Position numbers and translations under genes: made by a program. Below are positions 21,078-31,249 of a stretch of DNA of 64,000 nt, piece after piece (within the stretch, counting starts at the first letter, position 1; each line of letters begins with the position of its first letter). Source of the DNA: Rhodocollybia butyracea (lineage: Eukaryota; Basidiomycota; Agaricomycetes; Agaricales; Omphalotaceae). Location of the stretch: NCBI GenBank assembly GCA_015501585.1, contig JADNRY010000286.1, positions 1 through 64,000 of the forward strand, written 5' to 3'. Under the pieces are notes generated by a model, which was not told where the DNA came from, did no database searches, and saw nothing but the letters and a program-made list of their open reading frames with translations.

Positions 21078-22874
21078 TTGTTCTTGGCCATTTTGTTACC
21101 TTATCTGCTCAACACGTACTATCTTGTAAGCTCCAGTCATTCCCTTGCAGCCACTGCTTTCTCCTATCTGACTTCTCGTGCGCCCTGCAGTGCGAGGTCA
21201 TCTACCGATTCTTTTGTTACGAAGCCCTCGAACACGGCCGAAAGGTCTCTGAAACTTCCGAGAGTTCCCCTCCTCAAGGGGAAATCGAATATAGAGGAAT
21301 GGAAAGACATACTCATCCAAACACTCAAAGTACACGGCCTCGAACACTATGTTCGAAAAGAAGTCCCCGAACCTGCAGACCCTAGCGTACGAGGACAATG
21401 GAAGTGTAGTCGAGCCAAGGTCTATTCACTTATCAAAAGATCCATTCCACTCGTCCAGAATACTCTTGAAGCAGCTGGATGGAACCGATTCACAGAGGAG
21501 GACCCGAAGGCTCTTTATGAACTGATCCAACGAGTCATCCCGAATGTGTGTGCATCTGCAACCGGAGACATAGTGACGGAATTAGGTGCTACTATGGCAT
21601 TAATTGATATGTGTCATCCTCCCGACAAGCTGACCCCGTTCGATAGCGATAAAGCTCAGTTGGAGGACTTCTGCATGCGTCTGGGTGATTCCGTTGAGCT
21701 AGAGTCCGATTTGAGATGGGCGTGCTCATTCCTAAGTGCAGTGAAAGCGGGATTCCTGACACCGAGCCGCGAGCCGGATACCTTTCCACCTCATAAGACC
21801 TACCCACGCTTAAGACCCAATGCAACGTGTGGGCCCGAGGGGTGGGCTTGGACCATGATCAACTTGGGGGAAGCGATAATGGCTCGGGTTCCCACAGGTG
21901 GAAAAAGTCAATTAAGCCATAGGCCCCAGGTTACGGATATTAAAGCCACTAGCTCGGATAGCCTCTTGGCTTGTGATGCCTTCTGCCTCGTTTGGTTCTC
22001 TGGTCGAACGGTCCACGGTGAGGCCGACTTGAGAGAGTGGTGGATCCGCTGGGTAAACTTGCGTCGAAAGAGCTACCTGCCAGGGTCCGCACAAGCTACT
22101 GGTAGCCAGATGACCCCGATACCGCCACTTGGACCGTCAAGCCACTTCACGAGTGACGACTGCATGCGGCTCGCTCTAAATTACTATCTCCGAGCGACCA
22201 CTCCACTACTGTCATTCACAGAGTACAGTGCTCGACGACATATAGCCGCATTGTCCTTCGTCTCCGGCATTTTGCTTGTTGAGGACAATGATGCGGGTCT
22301 GCAGGAGGCGGCATACCTTGTCCAAGCCTCTGCCCAAATGCTGGACCCCTTTGAACCCGCGACGTATACATCATACTGGCACGGCGGCCCATTCGCGGGT
22401 CCTGGAGCAGACCTGCTGGTCGCTACCTTGGATGCGATAGAAGAAGCCGTGGAATCTGACACGCTGACTGGAGCTTCTTGCCTTATATCCTTCTTGTATG
22501 CTATCTGCTCGACTCGCCATAGGAAACTGTACTACGACAATCGACCCCCACACCCTGCCACCCCCGTGGAAAAGATAAACCCCGACAACCCTTTCGTTGG
22601 GCTAGTGTACACCCTCGTTAGCGAGCCTGGACCGACATTCGCGCTGTGGGAAAAATCTGTTGACGTTAATCTAGAGAAAATATACGTTTGGATGCGTGAT
22701 TTGCCTCCAGCCGTCGCTGGTGTTAACCTGGCTACCAATGTTTTAGGCGTAGGTGGCACTGTCTGTAACCTGATGCGCCAACTCACGCGTCACTGCCTGG
22801 TAACCCATCGCGCCGTTCCCCCGCCCCCGCTCCGCAGCTACTTCACTGTGCACCCCTCACACTACTATAATTGA
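21078..22874 (+). CDS. Gene A copy 3: uninterrupted frame, conserved start lost
   Basis: This is the longest intact frame of the family, 598 codons if the ATG at 21078 is used. The family start (ATG directly after the 65-nt leader intron, 21126-21190) is AGG at 21195 here. The frame stays open through the intron back to 21078, so unspliced RNA could still be translated. Parts in order are an N-terminal globular block (residues about 55-290, PLLKGKSNIEEWKDILIQTL, RVIPNV, MALIDMCHPPDKLTPF), then LRKSYLPGS-type and PPLGPSSHFTSDDCMRLALNY motifs, then TYTSYWHGGPFAGPGA and CSTRHRKLYYDNRP. It ends PPLRSYFTV plus a short tail. The N-terminal layout resembles Ty1/copia gag, but no zinc knuckle, protease or polymerase is present. 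I do not recognise the family, and the function is unknown. Confidence 0.7.
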   Translation: MFLAILLPYLLNTYYLVSSSHSLAATAFSYLTSRAPCSARSSTDSFVTKPSNTAERSLKLPRVPLLKGKSNIEEWKDILIQTLKVHGLEHYVRKEVPEPADPSVRGQWKCSRAKVYSLIKRSIPLVQNTLEAAGWNRFTEEDPKALYELIQRVIPNVCASATGDIVTELGATMALIDMCHPPDKLTPFDSDKAQLEDFCMRLGDSVELESDLRWACSFLSAVKAGFLTPSREPDTFPPHKTYPRLRPNATCGPEGWAWTMINLGEAIMARVPTGGKSQLSHRPQVTDIKATSSDSLLACDAFCLVWFSGRTVHGEADLREWWIRWVNLRRKSYLPGSAQATGSQMTPIPPLGPSSHFTSDDCMRLALNYYLRATTPLLSFTEYSARRHIAALSFVSGILLVEDNDAGLQEAAYLVQASAQMLDPFEPATYTSYWHGGPFAGPGADLLVATLDAIEEAVESDTLTGASCLISFLYAICSTRHRKLYYDNRPPHPATPVEKINPDNPFVGLVYTLVSEPGPTFALWEKSVDVNLEKIYVWMRDLPPAVAGVNLATNVLGVGGTVCNLMRQLTRHCLVTHRAVPPPPLRSYFTVHPSHYYN

Positions 22875-22989
22875 GGCCCAACTTGGTATCTTGTAAGCAA
22901 GGTCGATCATTTTTTGTACTACCCTTCTTACACGGAGCGAACTGCCTATAGCTATTACAAACATGGGATGAATCGGCCACCAAGGTGAA

Positions 22990-24300
22990 ACAAGTAACGG
23001 ACAGAAACGAAGACTCTGAATAGCGTGAAGACTAAGGAACCTAGATTTCCGCCTAGACCGTCGCGGGGACACATGGACGATAGTGAGGCGTAGTCATTGG
23101 GGTGGCCGATTTCCGGATCTTTGGGGATGGAATCGAAGTTTAAGGAATGTGAGTTGTTGAGAGAGCTGTCTGCCGGAACTTGGGAGCCTTGTTGTGACTG
23201 TGGTGTCGGAGAGGAGCAGGGACCGAAGCGTGCTATAAAATAATTACTAGTAGGTGAAAAAAAAGGATTACCGTTACTGACCTCTGCTTCTCTATCGTTT
23301 TCCTCTTCTTCCTTTTCTTCATCTTCTTTCCGTGTTTCTCTGGTCCGACCGTAGGCAACGACGTCAAACGGCCTGCAGGAGGTCCACCCTTCTTCTTCCG
23401 CCGTCTCCTGCCATTGTCGGAAAGGTCATCTTCTGACGATGTGTCGAGTTCTTCTTTCGTTGGTTTATACGCTTTATTTCTCGGTAGATATATGATTCTT
23501 GCGATATGTAGTGTTGATTCATTTGGACGATGAAGACATATTCCTCTCGTATTCCTGAAACTCCCTGTCTTATGCAGAATAATCATACCTGAAGTTCCCG
23601 TTTGGCTCATGCTCCCGCTCGCAAACAAAGTATGAAGTTTTCTAGATGGCGGCCTGAGCGAGATTTATGAGCTGGTCGAGAGAGAAAGGACTCTTCTCTC
23701 GTGAAATCTCTGCTTTCGAGTCAGGAACAATGCTCTTGGACGAGCGGTTTTTCGAAAGCGGTTTCGCTCTGGCGCCGAGATGACTTGGAGGAGCACCTGA
23801 TGATCCATATTCTACATGCTGCGAGGTACATTTGCTGCCGTGCGCGAGCCAGAAGCTCATGAGGAATTGGGGTTGCTGTTGTTCATTTCGGCGGCTTGGA
23901 AGATTGCACTTGCGACGTTGACGGTGGTATTGCGGACGGCCCACTTTTCGGGATTAAGGTACGCGGTCGGTTTCAACGCCCACGTGAGGATGTAGCTTTT
24001 GGTGGTGATCGATATCGAGGGTCTAATGCTGGAGCACTGTGGAAAAGATTAAGATAAAAGAAAAGGCTGTACATTGATTAGAAGTGACCCGAAGTTGGGA
24101 ATTAGCTGTGGATTTGGATTTGGATTTGCTCCGTTCGACGGTGCTTTACCTAGAAATGTGTTGTGATCGAGTCGTCTGCTGCCACCGAAGCTGCCACCGA
24201 AGTTCTTGGAAGCCCAAAGTTCATTTACAGAGCGGAAAAGTAGAGATTGTAGTGGTAAATGGTGAACAAGCGTTTCTCCTCGAATTAAACGCCTTGACAA
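22990..24300 (-). pseudogene. SUN gene, copy B3a: N-terminal half only, long form
   Basis: Only the cytoplasmic N-terminal part of the SUN gene is present. From the right it has an upstream block (LVHHLPLQSLLFRSVNELW, about 24230-24290) and an IFQAAE-like part near 23900. Next come SKSIVPDSKAEISREKSPFS and LAQAAI (about 23650-23760), a basic region (GRRRRKKKGG, near 23400) and a donor near 23270. It breaks off soon after the acidic exon (PEDPEI, near 23120) before the membrane segment, right behind gene A copy 3. The same long-form blocks occur in B5b. Confidence 0.6.
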
Positions 24301-24456
24301 AACATGAACAAAGTCTATAATATATTTAGAAGGTCAAAGCTGTTTCATTGTTTCCGAAAAGGGTTTCATATCTCATTGTCCTCCAATATTTATGCCAGTG
24401 CATCCAGTGCATCGATTACAATTACTATATATACCTAGAACTTGTTAGGCAAATAA

Positions 24457-24540
24457 GGACACTGTCGTGTAGCGGTGCGCGCACCGATGGTCAACTTCAT
24501 AGCCGAGCGCACCCAGGGTTCGACTCCCTGGTTGTTCTTC
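24457..24540 (+). other. tRNA-like sequence 1a (Pol III type)
   Basis: A perfect 5-bp T-stem (CAGGG and CCCTG) encloses TTCGACT, and the 3' GTTGTTC can pair imperfectly with GGACACT at 24457. A B-box-like GGTTCGACTCC is present, but the anticodon arm is not convincing. A related copy lies at 38993-39060. It may be a tRNA pseudogene or the head of a tRNA-derived SINE. Confidence 0.35.
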
Positions 24541-24812
24541 TTGTGTATTGTTCTTGTGGTTTCAATTTTTTTTATCAGAAGTACATTCTCGGCGCCATTG
24601 GGACGTGCTAGTGATTCCTCGCTTCTCAAAAAAGTCACAAACAAACCGTCCCTGTTATTGCTCCTTCTATACAAGTTTGCACCGTGACTGCTGAAGCGCT
24701 GATCTGTAGAGTCTGCCTAGGGACAAGATGATTAGGGCAACATATACTCTTGGGCTAGGAAGGAGTGCGTTTCAGTCAGTGCTATCTGAGTCAAAATATG
24801 ACAAGGAAGAAC

Positions 24813-24900
24813 AGGCCTCTTGTAGCCTAGTGGTATAATCTGTAGTCGCAGAGACGCAGATAAATATAAACATCGGGTTCGATTCCCGTTTGAGATATAT
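24813..24900 (+). other. tRNA-like sequence 2a (A box and B box)
   Basis: TAGCCTAGTGG (24822-24832) fits a Pol III A box and GGTTCGATTCC (24877-24887) a B box at tRNA spacing. The acceptor ends do not pair. Copies with the same two boxes are at 25310-25385 and 39243-39335, which suggests tRNA-derived repeats rather than working tRNA genes. Confidence 0.4.
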
Positions 24901-25309
24901 CCTTAAGAAAGTTTCATCCTTTAACAAATCTTTTTTTTGGCGTATTGTTCACCTTTAAAAGTATCAATACTGTAAGAAGAGATGGCTCTCGCAGCCGTTT
25001 CGGTATCTCCTTTATTTCACAATAAGTGTTTAAAGCTTTTTTATGACCTTTAAGCCTGCCTGTCAGGAGTTTTAATCATTCAGGAATCAAGGCATCGTGA
25101 ATGATTTGCTGCAGACTGCAGTGTCACAGTTGCGCTTATCATATGCGCCCGCCTACCACAAGTGTCAAGGGAACAGCCAGTGGCAGATTCAGCTTAGAGA
25201 GAAGCAGTGAGTTCAACTTATGTACAAGGGAAAATGGACCACAAAATCGCTATTGCTATTAAGGAATGAATGAACGCAGTTCAGTCAGTGGTATAATCAA
25301 GGAAGAGCA

Positions 25310-25385
25310 AGTCCCTTGTGGCCTAGTAGTATAATCTGCAGTGGCAGAGCTATCAACATAAACCGGGTTCGATTCCCTGGATCGT
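25310..25385 (+). other. tRNA-like sequence 2b
   Basis: TGGCCTAGTAG (25319-25329) and GGTTCGATTCC (25366-25376) match the copies at 24813 and 39243. The intervening arm differs in length, and no closed acceptor stem is visible. Confidence 0.4.
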
Positions 25386-25689
25386 AGTGAGAGTGAGAAT
25401 CGAGTTGTACCTTTTTTTGATGTATTTCCCAACCTATAAACATCAATAGTAAAGATTCAAGAAGATTCGGAATCAATAGATGGCTTCTGGGCCCTGGCAG
25501 CCGCACAACGGTTTTTTGAAGTGTTTTTTAACTGGTCCCAACGCCGCTCGGAGCTTAAGTATGGGATGGTCGTGCCCGAGGTGCATTGCAAGTGCATTGC
25601 AAATGATTTTACTAACGTGACACGCCGACGAGTAGTAGTAGTAGTATAGTATGCGGCTCCTCCCTACACCAGGGTCCTGCAAGAGAACA

Positions 25690-26830
25690 GTCAGATTCTG
25701 GAGGTGGTGCTCTCGCTGGCTTTGGTGAGCGCGATCTTCCCGACGTCGAGGGCTTCCTCAACGCCCCCCTCCAACTGACCCGAGGCGTTCGTCTAATGCC
25801 GCCAACACGGGCGTCTTCGTCGCTACCGCTGCGCTTGACACCGGCCTTGACAGCGGGGACCGGACGCGACTAGACTCTGGAGGACACCAACCATACTCTT
25901 CAATGACTCCATCTCTTTCTGCACCTCACTTAACAACCTATCCGTCTTCTGGTTACTCACCGACTCCACTTCACTCACCGTCGCACTCTCCTCCCTGACC
26001 ATACCCTCCAGCTGTCGCATTCGTCGAACCAACTCGATCCTGCCCATTCGCAGTCTTTGCCCTCGTCTGTTCGTTCTCCAGCACCGACAAAGCAGACTCT
26101 ATAACTTTCAGCCTCGCAATGAGCTGCTCGATATTCTCCGCCGGTATACCCATCGGGGTGTCAGTCCAACAAGCGGTTCCCGGAACATGCATACTGCCCA
26201 AGCGAGAGTTGCTGCGACGATGAAATACGAGAGCAAGCCAAGAGGAACCTTTGATAGCAGGTGTATTGGGGAAAGTACAAAGACGCTGACTGCTTTGCCG
26301 ACACTAGAAACCAAGAGGCGGAATAGTGTGAATACGAGGAACGTCACAGGCGCATGGATGATAGTGACGCGTCGTACGAGTATGAGTCGTCGGGTCGGCC
26401 GATGTCCGGATCTTCGGGGATAGCGTCGAGATTTAGGGAGTGTCACTGTGAGGTGTCAAGAGAATTGTCTGCTAGAACTTGGGAGCGTTATTGTGATTGT
26501 ACATGGGCGTCGGAGAAGAGCGGAGACAGAATTGCGCGGTACAGAGGCTCGATGCGATGCGGAAACATGCTAGAAAAACTAATTAGTAGGTGAAAAAAAA
26601 GATTAATGTTACTTGCCTCTTTTCTATCGCTTTCTTCTTCTTCCTTTTATCATCAGCTCCTCCTCCTGCCCCGCCCTTTTTCTTTGTCGTCTTCTTTGTC
26701 GGCGGCTTGGAAGATTGTATTTGCGAGGTTGACAGAATGCGCAGGCAGAAGTATGATGAAAAACCCAGAGCAATAAGTGCGAATCTATCTTAAAATCGGC
26801 GACGAATTGGCAAAGAGTCAGAAGCAGAGT
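25690..26830 (-). pseudogene. SUN gene, copy B3b: membrane and coiled-coil part, SUN domain missing
   Basis: From the right there is a damaged leader exon (about 26720-26810), a donor near 26615 and an acidic exon (near 26400, PEDPDIGRP-like). Then come two hydrophobic stretches (VTFLVFTLFRLLVSSVGKAV and VPLGLLSYFIVAATLAWAV, about 26210-26370) and IPAENIEQLIARLKVIESAL with more heptad-rich sequence (about 25820-26150, TDRLLSEVQKEMESLKSMV). Homology stops at about 25690, at the linker before the SUN domain, so no KASH-binding domain remains. The membrane and coiled-coil parts are among the best preserved in the array. Confidence 0.68.
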
Positions 26831-26838
26831 CGATTGAT

Positions 26839-26905
26839 GGGCGCCAAATACTATAGCGCCGATTATAAGCCGCCTTGGGCCTTATCTTATCTCGGTCTTT
26901 TAAGA
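26839..26905. promoter_or_regulatory. Conserved 5' element of SUN copy B3b
   Basis: GGGCGCCAAATACTATAGCGCC-type halves are followed by TATAAGCCGCCTTGGGCC and CTTATCTTATCTCGG. It is the same order as in B1 and B4, directly upstream of the leader exon. Confidence 0.45.
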
Positions 26906-26939
26906 GATCATGAGTGCAGCTTCTCTCCCAAAGAGAAAA

Positions 26940-27414
26940 TAGACCAAGACAGGGATATCGACGTCTTCCACTGATCATTGACTTGACCAACTTTTGATAG
27001 CCTGATGAACTTAGTAGTGGTAATAGTACTACAACTTGGGTCCAAGTCACGAAAATGGCTTGTAGGCAAAAATGTCGCCATATGTAGCTGAGTGGATGAA
27101 ATGGGTTCAAAAATCGTTTGTACATTGCACTGGTAGAACATGTTCTGGAGTTTCAATGCTGGCATGCTGGGGATTGTCTGGGTGTACTCAATTGTAAACG
27201 AGAGCTTACCGGGAGTGGCGCGAAACATGCCACGGGCGAGGGAACCACATAGAAGACGAGTAAGAGAGTGATGATAACAGAAATTCTTTACCAGGATTAA
27301 ATTGTGGCGTAGGTGTTTTAAGATGGCGGCAGGAGGATCGCGTTCCGGTGTTCCAAACATCCCCTTAGGACTCCAAGTTATTACGCCTCGGAGATCATCA
27401 AGGTGGTTATCCAA
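26940..27414 (-). other. Conserved module segment C, copy 3
   Basis: This segment matches 8830-9470, with GGTAGAACATGTTCTGGAG, ACCGGGAGTGGCGCGAAACA and GGCGGCAGGAGGATCG in order. Minus-strand frames differ from the other copies. Coding status is unclear. Confidence 0.4.
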
Positions 27415-27639
27415 GTTGTGTGATTTCGATGCTCTGACTCGGCGTTAACTGACAATCCAGAGTATAGTGTATCAATGACATCCATTGTGGCAGATTGAGA
27501 TAAACTGAGACTTAGAGAGGGTAAGTGATTAATGTCGGTAATTATAACGAAATCTTAAGAGCTGGGTGACTCGTTGGGTATAACCGGAGAGGTGGTTGAA
27601 TTGTACCATTGTCGATATTGTCAATATTCACTGGGCCCT

Positions 27640-27830
27640 CTCCCTCGCATTGTCGCGCCAAAGCGGTTTTGTGTTTACGCGATTCATCCCTCTTTGCCAA
27701 CCAAAAAAAATGCGTCCATAGTACACATAATACTTCGCAAAAATTTCAGTTTATTAAGCTTGAAGGTGTTTCGCTGCAAGATGCGACGCTTCCCAAGTAT
27801 ACGTATCCCCCCCTAGGCAGATTCGTCTAC
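27640..27830. repeat. Spacer repeat R1, copy 2
   Basis: This block has the same ordered landmarks as 230-480, including CTCTTTGCCAACCAAAAAAA, AATACTTCGCAAAAA and AAGCTTGAAGGTGTTTCGCT. It is non-coding. Confidence 0.65.
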
Positions 27831-28139
27831 TGATAAGAGCGGTGGGGACTAGTAGCACTAATATTTACATATATATACTGTAGCCTCTGGCTACCCTGTA
27901 CTACCACCCTGTATTACCTCTCTGGGGGGGCTTGCAATCTACCTTCCCTCTGTGGGTCGAGCTCGCTGCTTTCCTCCCTTAGAGACTGGCTGTTCCCACG
28001 TGGGGGACCCCGCTGTAGAGCGGAGCCGAGTATACTACTACTACTACTACTGACGATCCATACGGATCTAGGTATGCATAAGTACATCAATCAATCACTG
28101 ATGTGATATCCAAACTTCCCTACTCCTTACATTGGGACC

Positions 28140-28385
28140 TCCAATAGACCAAAGGAAACCTAGAAGTGTGACAGTCCAACAGCCCGCATAAGGGTATAGC
28201 AAAAATTTCGTTTTTAAACCTTATTTAGAAGAGACCCTAGAGTCTTCTAAAGCTCCATCAACGTTTCTAAACCTCTTGGAATTTCTTCGCTCAACATTCA
28301 AATGATTTATGCATACTGAGTGCTTATCTATCAGTGCTCATTGTATGTCTGTTATGTGCACAGGACCAAACTTGGAAGGTACTTA
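28140..28385. repeat. Spacer repeat R3, copy 2
   Basis: This block matches 20090-20400 in order (GTGTGACAG, CCGCATAAGGGTA, CGTTTCTAAACCTCTT, ACTGAGTGCTTAT, GTTATGTGCAC). It lies in the spacer before gene A copy 4. Confidence 0.65.
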
Positions 28386-29280
28386 GATGACATTATTTTT
28401 TGGAGATTGAATCAAATGGTGTACTAGGTAAAAGAAAATTGAAAAAGCGGGAGAAAATGACTGGCCATGTGTGATGTCGTGATGAGTCTTTCCTTCAAAA
28501 AATGTGTGCTTTTTTCAATTATATCATTTAAAAGCTTTCATTAAAATATATTGCATGGGATAGCTTGCTCGAGCACTTTTGTTCTGAACTGGAAGAGCCG
28601 AAAAATCTTGAGTGTCATGTCACCATGAATCCGTTACCCGCCCAAGTCCCCGCAAAATTGGCAACAGATGGCCCTCTTCCAGAGGAAGCCTCGCATATCT
28701 GGCTGACCATTGGTCACATTGAGGTGGGAACGAGCCTAGGATTTAAGCACTTTCCGCTACAATCTTACAAAAAATTGAGTTAAGAGGGATAAACTGAAGC
28801 TTGAAGTAAAGAAGTGTCCGGTTTTTGGAGTCGGGATTGCAGGACTCGATTGCCATGTGCCACGGTGTTACTGGTATGGAGGTAATCGGGGATAAAAATA
28901 AGTAGGACTCTACTGGAGGAGCTTGATTAATCAAGCCCGATAGTTACACTTCCTTCCTGGCGACTTTGTACTATATTCTGTAGTACTTCATTTACACCTC
29001 GCCAGCACTCCTCGGACTAGCAACGTATAATCTAAATAATTGTCAACCTTTTCCACCGGAGGTTAAGCTGTTAAATTTCAAAGGTCATATCTATTAGCCT
29101 AGCGACTCGGAGGAAAAGGCCATCTTTCTATACTGTCCGAGGTGGAAATGGGCATGGTGGGGTGCATGGGAGATCAGATTTGCATAGTGTATTGGCATCT
29201 GACATTCCGAGGGCATGGAAGATCAGGTTTACCCCTATCTAAAGGTGGACTGTCACATTGGCGGCGATGTTTCGAGGACT
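28386..29280. other. Spacer upstream of gene A copy 4
   Basis: No gene is supported; an open frame at 28565-28783 matches nothing I know. The end contains the R2-like CATTTCGAGG-type motifs that precede the gene A copies. Confidence 0.4.
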
Positions 29281-29288
29281 TAAATATT
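29281..29288 (+). promoter_or_regulatory. Variant core promoter of gene A copy 4
   Basis: Copies 4-6 have CTTAAATATTC at the place where copies 1-3 have TTATAAATATCC, still followed by AAGAATCA and AAAGACAA. The TATA-like core is therefore changed in this subgroup. The leader intron is kept (29386-29444). Confidence 0.4.
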
Positions 29289-29448
29289 CGAATACTCAAG
29301 ATATTCAAGAATCAGGCTAAAAGACAATTCCATATCATCGTCCTTGGCCATTTTGTTATCTTACTTGTTCAACAGGCACTACCCTGTAAGCTCTAGTCTT
29401 TTTCTTGCAGTCGCTGCTTTTTCCTATCTGACTCCACCCTGCAGTACT

Positions 29449-31101
29449 ATGTCTTATTCCACTTCCTTTGTTATGAAGCCCTCAAATATGGCCGAACTGT
29501 CTCTCAAGCTTCCGAGAGTCCCCCTTCCCGAGGGAAAATCGAACACTGAGGAATGGAAAGACACCCTCATTCATTCACTCAAGGTCCACGGTCTTGAAGA
29601 CTATGTTCAGAAAGAAGCCCCCGAACCTGTGGGCTCTGCCGTACTACAGGGACAATGGAAGTGCGACCCAGCCCAGGTCAATTTACCCCTCGGGGGGCCC
29701 ATTACACTCGTTCAGAGCACTTTTGAAGCGGCTGGATGGAACCGATTCACAGAGGACCCGAAGGCTCTTTACAAGCTTATCCAACGAGTCATTCCGAGCG
29801 TGTCTTCAAATGCAACTGGAGACATGGTGACAGAGCTAGGTGCTGTTATGGCATTGATCGACATTTGTCCTCCTCCCGCCAAGCTGACCCCATCCGATGG
29901 TGACAAGGCTCAGATGGAAGACCTCTGCATGCGCCTTGGTGGTTCCGTTAAACTAGAACCCGATTTGGGATGGGCGTGCTCATTCTTAAGTGCGGTGAAA
30001 GCGGGATTCCTGACGCAGAGCCTCGAGCTCGATGCCCCTCCACCTCACAAAACCTATCCTCGCTTGAGACCCAACGCAACGCGTGGGCTGGGGGGGTGGG
30101 CTTTTACCATGACCAACTTGGGGGAGGCGCTGGTCACCCGGGCTCCCACAGGTGGAAGAAGTCAATTCAAGAGGCCCGGGGTTACGAATGTTGGAGCCAT
30201 TAGCTCAGATAGCCTCTTGGGTTGCCAAGCCTTCGGCCACGCGTGGTACTACGGCCTAACGCTCCATGGCGAAGCCGACCTGCGAAAGTGGTGGGCCCTC
30301 TGGATAAACTTGCGTCGAAACAGCCACCTGCCAGGGTCTACGTCTACACAAGCTACTGGTAGCCAAGTGACCCCCATACCGCCTCTTGGACCGTCAAGGC
30401 ACTTCACAGGGGATGACTCCATGCGGCTCGCTCTGAGTTACTATCTCCGAGCTACCACCCCACTATTGTCATTCACGGAATACAGTGCTCGGCAACATAT
30501 AGCCACATTGATCTTCGCCAGTGGCATAACATTGGTTGAGGACGGGGACATAGGTGTGCATGAGGGGGCATACCTTGCTCAAACCTGTGCCAATTGGTTG
30601 GACCTCTTGGATCCTGCGACCTATACGTCGTACTGGCACGGCGGCCCATTCACTGGTCCCGGAGCAGACCTACTGGCTGTTACCTTCGATGGCATAGAAG
30701 AAGCCATAAAATCTTACACGCTGACTGGAGTCGGTTGCATGATATGCTTCTTATATGCCGTCTGTTCGACCCGTCATAGGAAACTGTTCTACGATAATCG
30801 ACCCGAAAACCTTACCGTCCATTTGGGCAAGATGGACCACGACAACCCCTATGTGGGGCTAATACATGCTATCAGCGAGCCTAGATCTACATTCACATTG
30901 TGGGAACAATCTGTCGACTTGAATCTACAGAGAATATACGATTGGCAAGTTAATTTGCCTCCGACCACCGGTGGTTTTACTACAGCAACCAATATTTTAG
31001 ACGTGGGTGGGCCTGTCTGCGACATCATGCGCCAATACGCGGGCGCCTACTTGGTAACCGATCGCGTAGTGCCCCCACTCCGTAGCTACTTTACACTGTA
31101 A
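29449..31101 (+). CDS. Gene A copy 4: the only fully intact copy
   Basis: The frame of 550 codons is open from the conserved ATG at 29449 (MSYSTSFVMK), four bases after the leader intron acceptor at 29444, to the stop at 31101. The frame also stays open back to an ATG at 29344, but that lies before the intron donor (29386), so I prefer 29449. The N-terminal block is ALPEGKSNTEEWKDTLIHSL-like, then RVIPSV and MALIDICPPPAKLTP. The middle has WKTN-type gag-like spacing and PPLGPSRHFTGDDSMRLALS. The C-terminal half keeps ATYTSYWHGGPFTGPGADLL and VCSTRHRKLFYDNRP and ends PPLRSYFTL. There is no signal peptide, zinc knuckle or enzymatic motif. It is convergent with SUN copy B4. This is the best candidate for a working gene of the family; function unknown. 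Confidence 0.78.
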   Translation: MSYSTSFVMKPSNMAELSLKLPRVPLPEGKSNTEEWKDTLIHSLKVHGLEDYVQKEAPEPVGSAVLQGQWKCDPAQVNLPLGGPITLVQSTFEAAGWNRFTEDPKALYKLIQRVIPSVSSNATGDMVTELGAVMALIDICPPPAKLTPSDGDKAQMEDLCMRLGGSVKLEPDLGWACSFLSAVKAGFLTQSLELDAPPPHKTYPRLRPNATRGLGGWAFTMTNLGEALVTRAPTGGRSQFKRPGVTNVGAISSDSLLGCQAFGHAWYYGLTLHGEADLRKWWALWINLRRNSHLPGSTSTQATGSQVTPIPPLGPSRHFTGDDSMRLALSYYLRATTPLLSFTEYSARQHIATLIFASGITLVEDGDIGVHEGAYLAQTCANWLDLLDPATYTSYWHGGPFTGPGADLLAVTFDGIEEAIKSYTLTGVGCMICFLYAVCSTRHRKLFYDNRPENLTVHLGKMDHDNPYVGLIHAISEPRSTFTLWEQSVDLNLQRIYDWQVNLPPTTGGFTTATNILDVGGPVCDIMRQYAGAYLVTDRVVPPLRSYFTL

Positions 31102-31249
31102 GCGCCTCGCACTAGCATCCGGCTAGTGCAAGGGGCTAAGAGATAAGTACCCAGTCAATATTCAATGTTATATATGGAATTTTCATTTGGTTGCACGAAA
31201 CTCTATTTAAACTTGCCAGTATATCCAATGCTATGGCAGGTTGTTCTAT

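Noticed and set aside
21078..22874. Gene A as a complete retrotransposon
   Set aside because: No LTRs, target duplications, primer site or pol frame flank any copy, and the leader intron is kept in five copies.
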